From: Prevotella sp. CAG:1031
GTDB lineage: Bacteria; Bacteroidota; Bacteroidia; Bacteroidales; Muribaculaceae
Assembly (NCBI GenBank): GCA_000431215.1
Contig: HF985551.1
Span: 1 to 37,148 of the forward strand
Length of the DNA stretch: 37,148 nucleotides
Reading direction: 5' to 3'
Positions 8,164 to 15,728 of this stretch are shown here, piece after piece (the stretch's first letter is position 1; each line of letters opens with the position of its first letter). The translations under genes were made by a program, and so were the position numbers. The notes below the pieces were generated by a model. That model worked only from the letters and a program-made list of their open reading frames with translations, made no database searches and was not told where the DNA came from.

Positions 8164-8208
8164 TCAGTTTAGAGCGTCGATCAGAATAAACGATGGCGGG
8201 GATGGGTG
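8164..8208 (-). pseudogene. remnant of the 3' end of a second CHAT gene
   Basis: Between two intact genes, the minus strand holds a short in-frame tail reading HPSPPSFILIDALN and then TGA. The intact CHAT protein ends HPFEAPSRSNAFILIDALE. Over the seven shared codons FILIDAL, 17 of 21 bases match and all four differences are at third positions, as expected for two copies that diverged while coding. The frame is closed by a stop about 30 codons from its end, so no gene is left. It lies just after the 795-residue gene's stop, in the +1 frame. Confidence 0.6.
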
Positions 8209-8209
8209 T

Positions 8210-10597
8210 TTAGTTCTGATTATGGCCGATGATTGGTATGCCGAGAGATATGTCGACTACATTGTAGTCGTAGGCCTGAGTGTCGGCTGACAGTTTCTGC
8301 CAGGCCTTGAGATATTTATGTAGCATTTTCACTTCATCTTTTACGGAACCGGGCGAATATCCGAGAATTTCGTGAGAGGCATTCCATCGAAGATGTTCGG
8401 TGCGCGCCAGATTAGTCAGTATGGCCGCGATGTCGTCAGGCGCATCGCGATAAACGGTGCTCATATTGTTGCGGCTTATTGTCTGCCAGTCGAAGCCCTC
8501 TTTGCCTGATGCGCGAAGCGCCATTCCGGCAAGCTTCTGTTTTGTGAGGATATGAAGGCTGTTGGCGAAATCCTGTCCTCGCATACGGCGCAGGGCCATG
8601 GCAGCTCCGTAGGGAGGGTAGTAGTTCAGATGATCTTCGTCGAGCTGCATTAATTTCATGTATGCCGACTCCCAGGCGTCGGTGGCCCCGGGGAGTTTTG
8701 TCGTTCCTATGACAGAATCGTAAAGATTATGGAACTGACGGGCACGTTCCTCAAGATCATCGGATATGATGTTTTCGTAGGTGAAGATTTCTTGATCGCT
8801 TCCGAAAAGGAATATGGGGAGACTGAGATTGGCATTCCGTTTTATTCGGGTCTGTGTCAGATTGTCGCCGGCTTCGGTCTGGGCGCGGGCCATACGGTTG
8901 TAGTGTAGGGCGATTCGCCTGAAATAACCGTTGGTGTCGTCTTTTATTCGCGCAAGAATGCGGAATCTGTCAAGGTCTGTGCCGCAACGCAGGGCGAGTT
9001 TAAGTATTCTGATGGCGAGCGAAATGTTGAGCTCGTCGTTTTCGGTGGCAATGACGATGTAGTTGAGAGTGGGAAGGCTCTTTTCAAGTTTGAGGTAAAA
9101 CTCGGCACTGCGGCAGTCGAGGCTTTCAAGCGTTATCTCGGCATCGCTCCTGTTGCCGTCTTTCAGGAACGGCATGGCTACGGGGACTGCCGGAGCATTT
9201 GCAACGAACGGCCCGGCGAGGTCTGCCATATCACGGTCGACGACGTCGATATGAAGGGCGGAGCGTCGGACATCGCAGGGTGTGCTGCGGCTGTCTACAA
9301 ATGATCCGAACTCGTAGAGGAATCTCACGGCGTCGCAGCCGACTTCGCCGAACCCGATTACAAGAGCGTTGAACTGCGAGGCAACCGTTGCGTCTTTCCC
9401 GACATCGACACAGTTGACCGGGAGAAGTTCTTCGTGAAGCTTCAGCAGTTCGACACCGATATGCGAAGAGTCGTCGATCTTGACTCTTATCCGCTGTCCG
9501 GCGCGGCTGTCTTCGATGGCACGGTGGATGCTGTTGATTCGCGCCCGGCAATGGAAAATCACCTTTCCGCTGTTACCGGCGAATTCCCCGATCACATTGT
9601 CGCCGAGAAGAAGTTCGGCGGCCTGGATGTTTTCGCGCTCGTCGTTGCCGAGAAACATGAAGTCGATGCGGCCTTCACATCGGGTTGCGATCAGTCGCGA
9701 CAGACTGTGGAGGTGCAGAACCGAATGAAGATTATTGCCACGGGCTTTTTCAACGCTGCTCTCCACGTTGGCCGGGTTGACGTAGGTGCTTGTTGTCAGG
9801 CACCGGTGTTTTTCCATGAACTCGATCTCGTTGCTCTTAAGCGACAGAAACTGGAAAACGCGGTCGATGCCGATATGGGAATCGGCTTCGTCGTCGACGG
9901 CATTGGCGCGGATTACGATAATGCGGAAGTCATCCGACCCGGTGGCCCGATAATGGTCGAAGATACCCTTGACGAGATTCTTCGAGGCTTCGTTGAAGCC
10001 CCAGAAGATATAGGTGTGGTTTACTTTTTTTCCAAAGCGGCTGACATTGAACAGGCGCAAGCGCGACATCAGGTTGTAGCCGAAATGCTTTATGATAAAA
10101 AGAGTGCTGACAATGGCGGCTAACAGATGACCGAGCGAGAAGAAGAGCATGAATATCCAGCTCTCGTGGAAAGGAGCGTGGATAGCGCTGACATCGCTGT
10201 TGAGCAGAAAAGCCTCGAAGGCATGGATGATCGCCATCGGCGCATTGCTCCAGAGCGACGTAAAGTCGCCGGTGCACATCCCGACATCATAAACAATAAA
10301 ATTGAAGAGTAGTGCACAGATGAAGAGGGCCTGGAGCCTTATTGAGGAAATATGTTTTTTAACAGGCCGAATGGCCAGCCAAAGCAAAACAATAATCCCG
10401 ACCGTAACCAGACATACGATAGAACTCCACATCGCAACCTTCGACAGGGAGAGCCATTGGTCGGAGGTGCCGATGGCGAAGTTAAAGGCATTAGAGTTGA
10501 CAATGTCTTCTATTGTCTTTGATTCGGAGACAAATAAATCTGAAAGCATTTTTCCAAAGATAAACCGAAATGTTTCTGTTTCAAGTCGGCCGGTCAC
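8210..10597 (-). CDS. membrane protein with two Rossmann/RCK-like modules and C-terminal RyR-like domain
   Basis: The 795-residue protein has three membrane helices near the N-terminus (about 53-76, 88-106, 147-170). Two NAD-binding-type modules follow: YIFWGFNEASKNLVKGI (196-212) and ALVIGFGEVGCDAVRFL (411-427), with DVVDRD after the second, in the style of TrkA/RCK domains. The C-terminus (729-783, NLARTEHLRWNASHEILGY and later AYDYNVVD) looks like an RyR domain. The arrangement recalls CASTOR/POLLUX-type RCK channels, but I see no TxGYG-like pore loop, so channel activity is not claimed. It is the first gene of the operon and a likely sensor. The start is uncertain: GTG at 10597 lies 8 nt below one -7 box; ATG at 10549 lies just below a second box. 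Confidence 0.82.
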   Translation of the reverse strand: MTGRLETETFRFIFGKMLSDLFVSESKTIEDIVNSNAFNFAIGTSDQWLSLSKVAMWSSIVCLVTVGIIVLLWLAIRPVKKHISSIRLQALFICALLFNFIVYDVGMCTGDFTSLWSNAPMAIIHAFEAFLLNSDVSAIHAPFHESWIFMLFFSLGHLLAAIVSTLFIIKHFGYNLMSRLRLFNVSRFGKKVNHTYIFWGFNEASKNLVKGIFDHYRATGSDDFRIIVIRANAVDDEADSHIGIDRVFQFLSLKSNEIEFMEKHRCLTTSTYVNPANVESSVEKARGNNLHSVLHLHSLSRLIATRCEGRIDFMFLGNDERENIQAAELLLGDNVIGEFAGNSGKVIFHCRARINSIHRAIEDSRAGQRIRVKIDDSSHIGVELLKLHEELLPVNCVDVGKDATVASQFNALVIGFGEVGCDAVRFLYEFGSFVDSRSTPCDVRRSALHIDVVDRDMADLAGPFVANAPAVPVAMPFLKDGNRSDAEITLESLDCRSAEFYLKLEKSLPTLNYIVIATENDELNISLAIRILKLALRCGTDLDRFRILARIKDDTNGYFRRIALHYNRMARAQTEAGDNLTQTRIKRNANLSLPIFLFGSDQEIFTYENIISDDLEERARQFHNLYDSVIGTTKLPGATDAWESAYMKLMQLDEDHLNYYPPYGAAMALRRMRGQDFANSLHILTKQKLAGMALRASGKEGFDWQTISRNNMSTVYRDAPDDIAAILTNLARTEHLRWNASHEILGYSPGSVKDEVKMLHKYLKAWQKLSADTQAYDYNVVDISLGIPIIGHNQN

Positions 10598-10604
10598 TAT
10601 TTTG

Positions 10605-10612
10605 CAAATATA
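10605..10612 (-). promoter_or_regulatory. -7 box upstream of the CHAT/RyR operon
   Basis: TATATTTG on the minus strand fits TAnnTTTG and lies 8 nt before the GTG start at 10597; the -33 position is AT-rich but not TTTG. A second candidate, TATCTTTG at 10555-10562 with CTTG 19 bp upstream, lies within the first codons and would serve a start at 10549. Confidence 0.5.
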
Positions 10613-10842
10613 AGTTTTTTATTCGAGAAAAGAAAATCGGGTCTGGGCCTGTGAGATTGACGCGAGCCGAGCATCCGGTCGGATTCAATGTGATTATTCA
10701 ATTCTCAGAGGCTCTTCTGATGAGTTAGCGATTCAGTAATGACTGTCGTTCTTTATTGATTTATCGTTTGTTGCCGGAACGGTTATGTAAACATTAACTA
10801 CGATTTTTTAACTCTTCAGCGCAATCTATTCAGGAGTCGGGG

Positions 10843-10941
10843 ATGTTTATAGAGTATGAAAGGGCAGAAGAGACTGCCGGCATTCCGAAAAGTTTGGAAA
10901 TGCAACATCGACATTTGCAAATAGCAACAGCGGAATTTTGA
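10843..10941 (+). CDS. possible 32-residue small ORF
   Basis: An ATG at 10843 is preceded at a suitable distance by CAGGAGTCGGGG, a Shine-Dalgarno-like run, and opens a 32-codon frame (MFIEYERAEETAGIPKSL...) ending in TGA at 10941. It has no recognisable motif and ends inside the repeat-bearing region. Shine-Dalgarno sequences are weak guides in Bacteroidota, so this may be chance. Confidence 0.2.
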   Translation: MFIEYERAEETAGIPKSLEMQHRHLQIATAEF

Positions 10942-11303
10942 AAATGAAATTACGATTTGCGAATTTAAAGCCAAAGATCAGTTTGAGAATGTAAATATTG
11001 GTTTTTATCATTGTTTTCAAAATTGGGAATCGCAGAAGTTGCCGGATGTAAAATTAAATCGCTATGCCTATAATTAGGTATTAGCACCCATGTGTCTTCA
11101 TAGGTAATTGGTTGATACTCATAAATATTATGCGCTAAATTTGTGTTTACACTTTAAATTTTAGGGCATCGACGCGCCTATAGGACTATTTTTGTCTGAT
11201 AAGCGCGTTTTAATTTGCGCAATTCGGTGCTCAACACGTTATTATCTCTATTTATTGAAGCTTTGCTTTAATGCGTGTGCGCTGTTTGTAAACTCCATTG
11301 TTG

Positions 11304-11417
11304 ATTGCAAATGTCAATTTTGCAAATGCAAAGCGATAAATTTGCATTTAGACATTTGCATAATTAAAATAATGTCATTACATTTGCAACCGAAAATGCA
11401 ACTCTAAATTTGCAAAT
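11304..11417. repeat. cluster of ATTTGCAAAT-like palindromic elements (candidate operators)
   Basis: Within 114 bp there are at least six copies of an ATTTGCA / TGCAAAT core: 11304-11312, 11318-11327, 11340-11349, 11354-11361, 11382-11389 and a perfect 10-bp palindrome ATTTGCAAAT at 11408-11417. The nonamer ACATTTGCA occurs at 11352 and 11380, 28 bp apart. Another perfect ATTTGCAAAT lies at 10913-10922 and variants at 10955-10964 and 11213-11224. The last copy overlaps the -7 box of the regulator gene, which is where an autorepressor would bind. Confidence 0.65.
11383..11412 (+). promoter_or_regulatory. promoter of the XRE-type regulator gene
   Basis: TTTG at 11383-11386 and TAAATTTG at 11405-11412 are separated by 18 bp, close to the Bacteroidota consensus. 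Both boxes lie inside copies of the ATTTGCAAAT repeat. The ATG at 11421 follows the -7 box by only 8 nt, so the mRNA should be leaderless or nearly so. Confidence 0.6.
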
Positions 11418-11420
11418 GTT

Positions 11421-11930
11421 ATGGATATTGTAACCCGTCTTAAGAGCTTCATCGACAGTCACCGCATTCCGGTGACGCAGTTTGCCGACCAATGCGGCAT
11501 TCCGCGACCGACTTTGTCGCAATTGCTCAATGGGCGCAATAAGAAGGTGAGCGATGAAGTCGTCGCTAAAATCCATGCAGCCTACCCTGATCTGTCGATC
11601 ATGTGGCTACTGTTCGGCGAAGGGTCGATGGAGAGTGGAGAACAGCCTGTTTCCACTGCTACAATTCCGGAAAATGAATCGCTGATGGCTCAGCCTGCGT
11701 CCGACGCTGACCGCCTTGACTTCACCGAGCCTTTTGTGTCGCAGACGGGTTTTTATGAGTCGGAACGCGCCGATAGCGGTGTCGTTCCTAAAGAGCAGAA
11801 GTCCACTATAACATTTGCCCCCGACCGTTCAGAACGGTCGGGCAAGAGAGTTGTGAATATCGTGGTTTATTACGATGACCGCAGCTATGAGTCGTTTGTG
11901 CCCGATCCGAGTGGGCGTGCGCCCTTTTAA
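11421..11930 (+). CDS. XRE/CI-like helix-turn-helix regulator
   Basis: The 169-residue protein begins with a compact HTH domain: RLKSFIDSHRIPVTQFADQCGIPRPTLSQLLNGRNKKVSDEVV (6-48), in which TQFADQCGIPRPTLSQLLNG (19-38) is the helix-turn-helix. A WLLFGEGSM stretch (62-70), common at the end of this domain in Bacteroidota, follows. Residues 75-150 look disordered and the end (RVVNIVVYYDDRSYESFVPDPS) may be a short beta element. It has no peptidase domain, so it is not a LexA/CI-type self-cleaving repressor. It is transcribed away from the CHAT/RyR operon and its promoter lies in the repeat cluster, so it probably regulates itself. Control of the operon is possible. The gene ends 9 bp from the convergent rsmE. 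Confidence 0.85.
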   Translation: MDIVTRLKSFIDSHRIPVTQFADQCGIPRPTLSQLLNGRNKKVSDEVVAKIHAAYPDLSIMWLLFGEGSMESGEQPVSTATIPENESLMAQPASDADRLDFTEPFVSQTGFYESERADSGVVPKEQKSTITFAPDRSERSGKRVVNIVVYYDDRSYESFVPDPSGRAPF

Positions 11931-11939
11931 ACGCCGGTT

Positions 11940-12656
11940 TCATTCGGCCAAAGCGTCGATCGTGTGGCGCGCTACAGCAGCATAAAGGGCCGCTGTTTCT
12001 GTCCGTAGCCGGTTTCGTCCGAGAGTCGACGGAACGAAGCCTGCGGCAACAACACGGCTGATTTCATCGGCTGTAAAATCTCCTTCAGGACCGATAAGGA
12101 TAATAGTTGGTGTATTGGGCTTCATCTCTGCCGCCATCGATAGCAAGGGATAGTTCTCATCGCAGTAGCCGACGAAGCGCTGAGCGCTTTCTGAGGCTGT
12201 TTTCGCTATAAATTCATCAATAGGGGTCATTTCCCATATCTCAGGCAAGGTCGCTTTGAGAGACTGCTTCATAGCCGAAACAGAAATCTTTTCGAGACGC
12301 TCGGTTTTCAGCACACGCCGCTCGCTTCGCGCCGTCAGAACCGGCACAAAACGGTCAATGCCCACTTCTGTCAGCTTTTCCACAAGCCATTCCATGCGGT
12401 CGAGATTCTTCGTAGGAGCCACGGCAACGGTAATCCGCCCTTTCCATACCGGAGGCAATTCTGTGCGTTTCTCGACAGCTATAATCGCTCTTTTGGGGTG
12501 CGCGTCGATCAGGCGGCAGTCGTAGAGCCCTCCACGGCCGTCAACGGCCTGAAGCGTATCTCCTTCGTGAAGACGCAGCACTCTGACGGCGTGTCCCGAA
12601 TCAGATTCGGGCAACACGGTGTCGTCGGGAAGTCCGGGAGCGTAGAAGCGTATCAT
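11940..12656 (-). CDS. rsmE: 16S rRNA (uracil(1498)-N3)-methyltransferase RsmE
   Basis: A SPOUT-fold methyltransferase that uses S-adenosylmethionine to methylate N3 of U1498 in the decoding region of 16S rRNA. The 238-residue length is normal. The N-terminal part (about 1-65) is the PUA-like RNA-binding domain (HAVRVLRL, EGDTLQAVDG). The C-terminal knot shows GPEGDF (189-194) and LGRNRLRTETA (212-222), the signature SAM-binding loops of the family. It overlaps the upstream transporter gene by 4 bp (12653-12656), so the two are translationally coupled. It converges on the HTH regulator gene, with 9 bp between stop codons. Confidence 0.96.
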   Translation of the reverse strand: MIRFYAPGLPDDTVLPESDSGHAVRVLRLHEGDTLQAVDGRGGLYDCRLIDAHPKRAIIAVEKRTELPPVWKGRITVAVAPTKNLDRMEWLVEKLTEVGIDRFVPVLTARSERRVLKTERLEKISVSAMKQSLKATLPEIWEMTPIDEFIAKTASESAQRFVGYCDENYPLLSMAAEMKPNTPTIILIGPEGDFTADEISRVVAAGFVPSTLGRNRLRTETAALYAAVARHTIDALAE

Positions 12657-13969
12657 ACGGTCATTCCTTCAGGATCGTTCAGAATGCGGTCTTTTTCTTG
12701 TAGAGTCTGTGACTGGTGTTCGTTGTCGCGGAAGAATATCCAGAACAAAATGGCCACAACGAGTGCGTAAGACGCAAAGATAAGCCACGATTCGTGCCAT
12801 CCGTCGATCTGTGCCACCCCCTCGGGACGGGCCAGAACGTTGCGGTCAATTATGGCCTGTGCGCCGAGAGTTCCGATTGTGGCGCCTATCCCGTTGGTCA
12901 TAATCATGAACAGACCTTGTGCCGACGAGCGCTGGGCAGGCGGGGTCTGGCGGTCGACATAGAGCGAGCCGCTGACGTTGAAGAAGTCGAAGGCGACGCC
13001 GTAGACTATCATTGACAGAATAAACAGTATTACGCCCGGCATCGTAGGATTGCCTAAGCCGAACAGTCCGAAGCGTAAAACCCAGGCGAACATGGCTATC
13101 AGCATTACGCCTTTGATGCCGAACCGTTTCATGAAAAACGGAATCAGGAGAATGCAGAGTGCCTCGCTCATCTGAGAAAGCGAAATCAGCGCGTTGGCGT
13201 TGTCAACTCCCCACGTTCCGGCATATTCCGGAAGTTTTCCGAAGGCCTGGATGAAAGGATTGGCAAAACCGTTGGTTATCTGTAGCGACACACCGAGAAA
13301 CATACTGAAAATGAAGAAGATCGCCATCTTGCGCTGCCGGAAAAGGGTGAATGCGCGAAGTCCCAGAGCGTCGACGATGCTCCGGCTTTCACCTTTGCCC
13401 GAAACCGGGCACTTCGGCAGAGTCAGAGCATAGAGGGCTGTGACGAGGCTGAGAACAGCTGAAGTAAGCAGCTGTGCGGCAGTGTTCTGGAAGCCTGTGA
13501 AGTTTACAAACAGCATTGTAACTATGAAGCCTATCGTTCCGAATACTCGTATCGGAGGATAGTCTTTGACTGTGTCGAGGCCGGCTGCTGTCATGGCGGA
13601 ATATGCCGTTGAATTTGTCAGTCCTATCGTAGGCATGAAAAATGCTACCGATACCGTATATAGGCTGAAGAGCACAGCGAAGTCAGGTTGGCCGCTTGAG
13701 AAGGCATACAGTCCGGCGGCTCCCATGAAAAGTCCGGCAAGAAGATGGCAGAGACTGAGGGCCTTCTGTGCCTGAATCCAGCGGTCGGCGATAATGCCTA
13801 TAAGTCCGGGCATGAATAGCGACACAATGCCCTGAATGGCGTAGAACCAGCCGATTTTACCCGCCAGCCCTATGCCGGCGAGATATGCTCCGAGAGAGGT
13901 CAGATATGCACCCCATACGGCGAATTCAAGGAAGTTGATTGTGATAAGGCGTGCTTTTAGAAGTTTCAT
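12653..13969 (-). CDS. MFS transporter, nucleoside:H+ symporter type
   Basis: A 438-residue inner-membrane protein with about 12 hydrophobic helices. The opening KLLKARLITINFLEFAVWGAYLTSLGAYL and the long gap-free MFS layout with GIIADRW after helix 2 match the NupG/XapB-like nucleoside symporters common in Bacteroidales. It probably imports nucleosides with protons, although the substrate is an inference from the family. The ATG at 13969 is preferred over the one at 13984 because the earlier one lies next to the -7 box. It overlaps rsmE by 4 bp. Confidence 0.85.
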   Translation of the reverse strand: MKLLKARLITINFLEFAVWGAYLTSLGAYLAGIGLAGKIGWFYAIQGIVSLFMPGLIGIIADRWIQAQKALSLCHLLAGLFMGAAGLYAFSSGQPDFAVLFSLYTVSVAFFMPTIGLTNSTAYSAMTAAGLDTVKDYPPIRVFGTIGFIVTMLFVNFTGFQNTAAQLLTSAVLSLVTALYALTLPKCPVSGKGESRSIVDALGLRAFTLFRQRKMAIFFIFSMFLGVSLQITNGFANPFIQAFGKLPEYAGTWGVDNANALISLSQMSEALCILLIPFFMKRFGIKGVMLIAMFAWVLRFGLFGLGNPTMPGVILFILSMIVYGVAFDFFNVSGSLYVDRQTPPAQRSSAQGLFMIMTNGIGATIGTLGAQAIIDRNVLARPEGVAQIDGWHESWLIFASYALVVAILFWIFFRDNEHQSQTLQEKDRILNDPEGMTV

Positions 13970-13981
13970 GGTGTCAGAACG

Positions 13982-13989
13982 CAAAGTTA
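13982..13989 (-). promoter_or_regulatory. -7 box of the MFS/rsmE operon
   Basis: TAACTTTG on the minus strand ends 12 nt upstream of the preferred ATG at 13969. No clear TTTG is present at -33. Confidence 0.45.
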
Positions 13990-14004
13990 AAGAATGAAGA
14001 AAGA

Positions 14005-14625
14005 TTATTTGTTGGTTTTCTTGCGGATTATCTCGCGGATTCGGGCTGCCTCTTCATATTCTTCGCGCTCGATAAGACGATTGAGTGTCTTTTCGAGTTC
14101 CTCAAGGCTGTATTTCGAGGGGTCGGGCATCCGCTGGGGCTCGGCGGGGTTATATCCGCGTTCCGGCAGTTCTCCGCTCTCGCTGTTGTCTTCGTTGGAG
14201 GTGAAGGGGTCGTTTTCGATCACAAAGCCGGTTTCTTTGAGGATCTGCGGAGTCGTGTAGATCGGTGCTCCCGTGCGCATGGCGGTGGCGATGGCGTCGG
14301 AGGTGCGAGAGTCGATGGTCACCTCGCGCTCTGAATCGAACAGGGTGATCTCGCTTGAGAAAATCCCGTCTTCGAATTTATAGATGAAGACTTCTTTGAC
14401 CCCGATGCCGAAGGCATGGGTTATGTTTACAATGAGGTCGTGGGTGAGAGGGCGTGGTGTGTTTATGTTTTCGAGGCGTGTAGCTATGGCTTTTGCCTCG
14501 GTGGCGCCGATAACAACTGGAATTCTGACCGGCCCGTCGGTCTGGCCGAGAATCAGCGCATAGGCTCCGCTGTGAGTCTGGCTGTATGATATTCCCAGCA
14601 CTCTGAGCTTTATCTTTTCTTCCAT
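14005..14625 (-). CDS. bifunctional nuclease (DUF151) with C-terminal UVR motif
   Basis: The 206-residue cytoplasmic protein has an N-terminal BFN/DUF151 domain (about 1-135; LRVLGISYSQTHSGAYALIL, IPVVIGATEAKAIA, VTIDSRTSDAIATAMRTGAPIY). A linker follows, then a UvrB/UvrC-type motif near the C-terminus (LEELEKTLNRLIEREEYEEAARIREII). Members are reported to have DNase and RNase activity, and the UVR motif is a protein-contact helix pair. The frame is open for 18 more codons upstream, but into mnmA; the ATG at 14625 gives the conserved MEEKIKLRVLGI start and leaves a 14-bp gap. It belongs to the same transcript as mnmA. Confidence 0.9.
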   Translation of the reverse strand: MEEKIKLRVLGISYSQTHSGAYALILGQTDGPVRIPVVIGATEAKAIATRLENINTPRPLTHDLIVNITHAFGIGVKEVFIYKFEDGIFSSEITLFDSEREVTIDSRTSDAIATAMRTGAPIYTTPQILKETGFVIENDPFTSNEDNSESGELPERGYNPAEPQRMPDPSKYSLEELEKTLNRLIEREEYEEAARIREIIRKKTNK

Positions 14626-14639
14626 TTTGTTTGGTTGTA

Positions 14640-15728
14640 CTAATTTGTGGGAGCTGTAATAAGTCCGCTGCCGAGACAAATACGTCGGTCGGGAGTGTAT
14701 ATGACGGCAAACTGGCCGGGTGCGATGCCTTGCACGGGTTTGTCGCTGGTCAGCATGAATTCTCCGTCATTGTCGCCTGCCAACAGAGTGCCGGTGATGA
14801 AATCGGGGGTATGGCGGTTTTTGAACGATACTTTCAGGGGAGAGCCTACCGTGCCGAGTACCGACGCTCCCGAGGGTGTTATCCAGTGCATCTCGGTCAG
14901 AGGCAGCTCTGTGCCGTATTGCAGGGCGGTATCGTAGCCTCTCGACACGTAGATGACATTGTCGGGTATATTTTTCCGCACAACAAACCATGGGCCTCCG
15001 CTGAGCCCGAGCCCTTTGCGCTGGCCGATGGTGTGGAACCATAATCCCCGGTGTTCGCCGAGTTTGCGGCCGGTTTCGATCTCGATGACAGGGCCTGGTC
15101 GCTCGCCGAGATGGCGGCGGATGAAGTCGTTGTAGTTGATGTTGCCGAGAAAGCATATACCCTGACTGTCGCGGCGGCGTGCATTCGGGAGGTTTGCTTC
15201 GAGGGCTATGCGGCGCACTTCGCTTTTTGGAAGATTGCCGATAGGGAACATCGCGTGGCAGAGCTGGCCGTAGGTTATCGAGGCCAGAAAATCGGTCTGA
15301 TCTTTTATCGGATCGACGGCCGTTCCGAGATATGTCAGACCATCTGGCCCGGTCAATGTTGTGGCATAGTGGCCGGTTGCGGTGAGATCATACTCCTTGC
15401 CTGCACGTTCCTCGAAATAACCGAACTTGATAACGCGGTTACAGGCCATGTCGGGATTCGGTGTCAGACCGTTGCGCGCTTTTTCGAGAGCGACGTTCAT
15501 AACGTGTTCCCAATATTCCTTATGAAGCGGCACTACCTCAAGTCTGAGCCCGTAGCGTCGCGCTATGAGGCTGCACATCTCAATATCTTCTTCGGCCGAG
15601 CAGTCGCCCGAGTCGTCGTCCATGCCTATGCGGATATAGAAAAGGTCGACATCGTGGCCTTCTTCAACGAGCTTGTGGACAGTGACGGCGCTGTCGACGC
15701 CGCCGGAAATCAGTGCGGCGATTCTCAT
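14640..15728 (-). CDS. mnmA: tRNA-specific 2-thiouridylase MnmA
   Basis: MnmA activates U34 of Lys, Glu and Gln tRNAs with ATP and inserts sulfur to make 2-thiouridine. The 362-residue protein has the PP-loop SGGVDSA (8-14), the first catalytic cysteine Cys96 in PNPDMACN, and the second, Cys192, in GICFLG, so both thiol residues are present. FHTIGQRKGLGLSGGPWFV and the C-terminal beta-barrel end are also typical. Its start overlaps the DoxX gene by 4 bp (15725-15728). Sulfur donors are not encoded nearby. Confidence 0.96.
   Translation of the reverse strand: MRIAALISGGVDSAVTVHKLVEEGHDVDLFYIRIGMDDDSGDCSAEEDIEMCSLIARRYGLRLEVVPLHKEYWEHVMNVALEKARNGLTPNPDMACNRVIKFGYFEERAGKEYDLTATGHYATTLTGPDGLTYLGTAVDPIKDQTDFLASITYGQLCHAMFPIGNLPKSEVRRIALEANLPNARRRDSQGICFLGNINYNDFIRRHLGERPGPVIEIETGRKLGEHRGLWFHTIGQRKGLGLSGGPWFVVRKNIPDNVIYVSRGYDTALQYGTELPLTEMHWITPSGASVLGTVGSPLKVSFKNRHTPDFITGTLLAGDNDGEFMLTSDKPVQGIAPGQFAVIYTPDRRICLGSGLITAPTN

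Larger units (their letters stand above)
10613..11420. other. 0.8 kb AT-rich divergent intergenic region
   Basis: This stretch separates the CHAT/RyR operon (minus) from the regulator gene (plus). I see no tRNA, no intact gene and no strong hairpin. Its visible content is the promoter of each flank, a possible 32-codon frame at 10843-10941, and many copies of an ATTTGCAAAT-like element, three between 10913 and 11224 and a dense group at 11304-11417. It is clearly richer in A and T than the genes on either side. Confidence 0.7.

Noticed and set aside
9434..10123. A 229-codon open frame antisense to the 795-residue sensor
   Set aside because: It is Val/Asp/Ala-rich with no start signal or motif. 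The sense frame has membrane helices and Rossmann motifs.
8210..10597. Calling the 795-residue protein a potassium channel
   Set aside because: The RCK-like domains and N-terminal helices invite this, but no TxGYG-like pore loop is visible between helices 2 and 3.
11192..11407. A 71-codon cysteine-rich open frame in the intergenic region
   Set aside because: The Cys-Lys-Cys pattern comes from the TGCAAATG repeats. It has no promoter of its own at the right place and it runs into the regulator's promoter.
10613..11420. tRNA gene or CRISPR array in the long gap
   Set aside because: No cloverleaf-compatible acceptor/T-arm pattern was seen. The repeated elements are short, irregularly spaced palindromes without uniform spacers.
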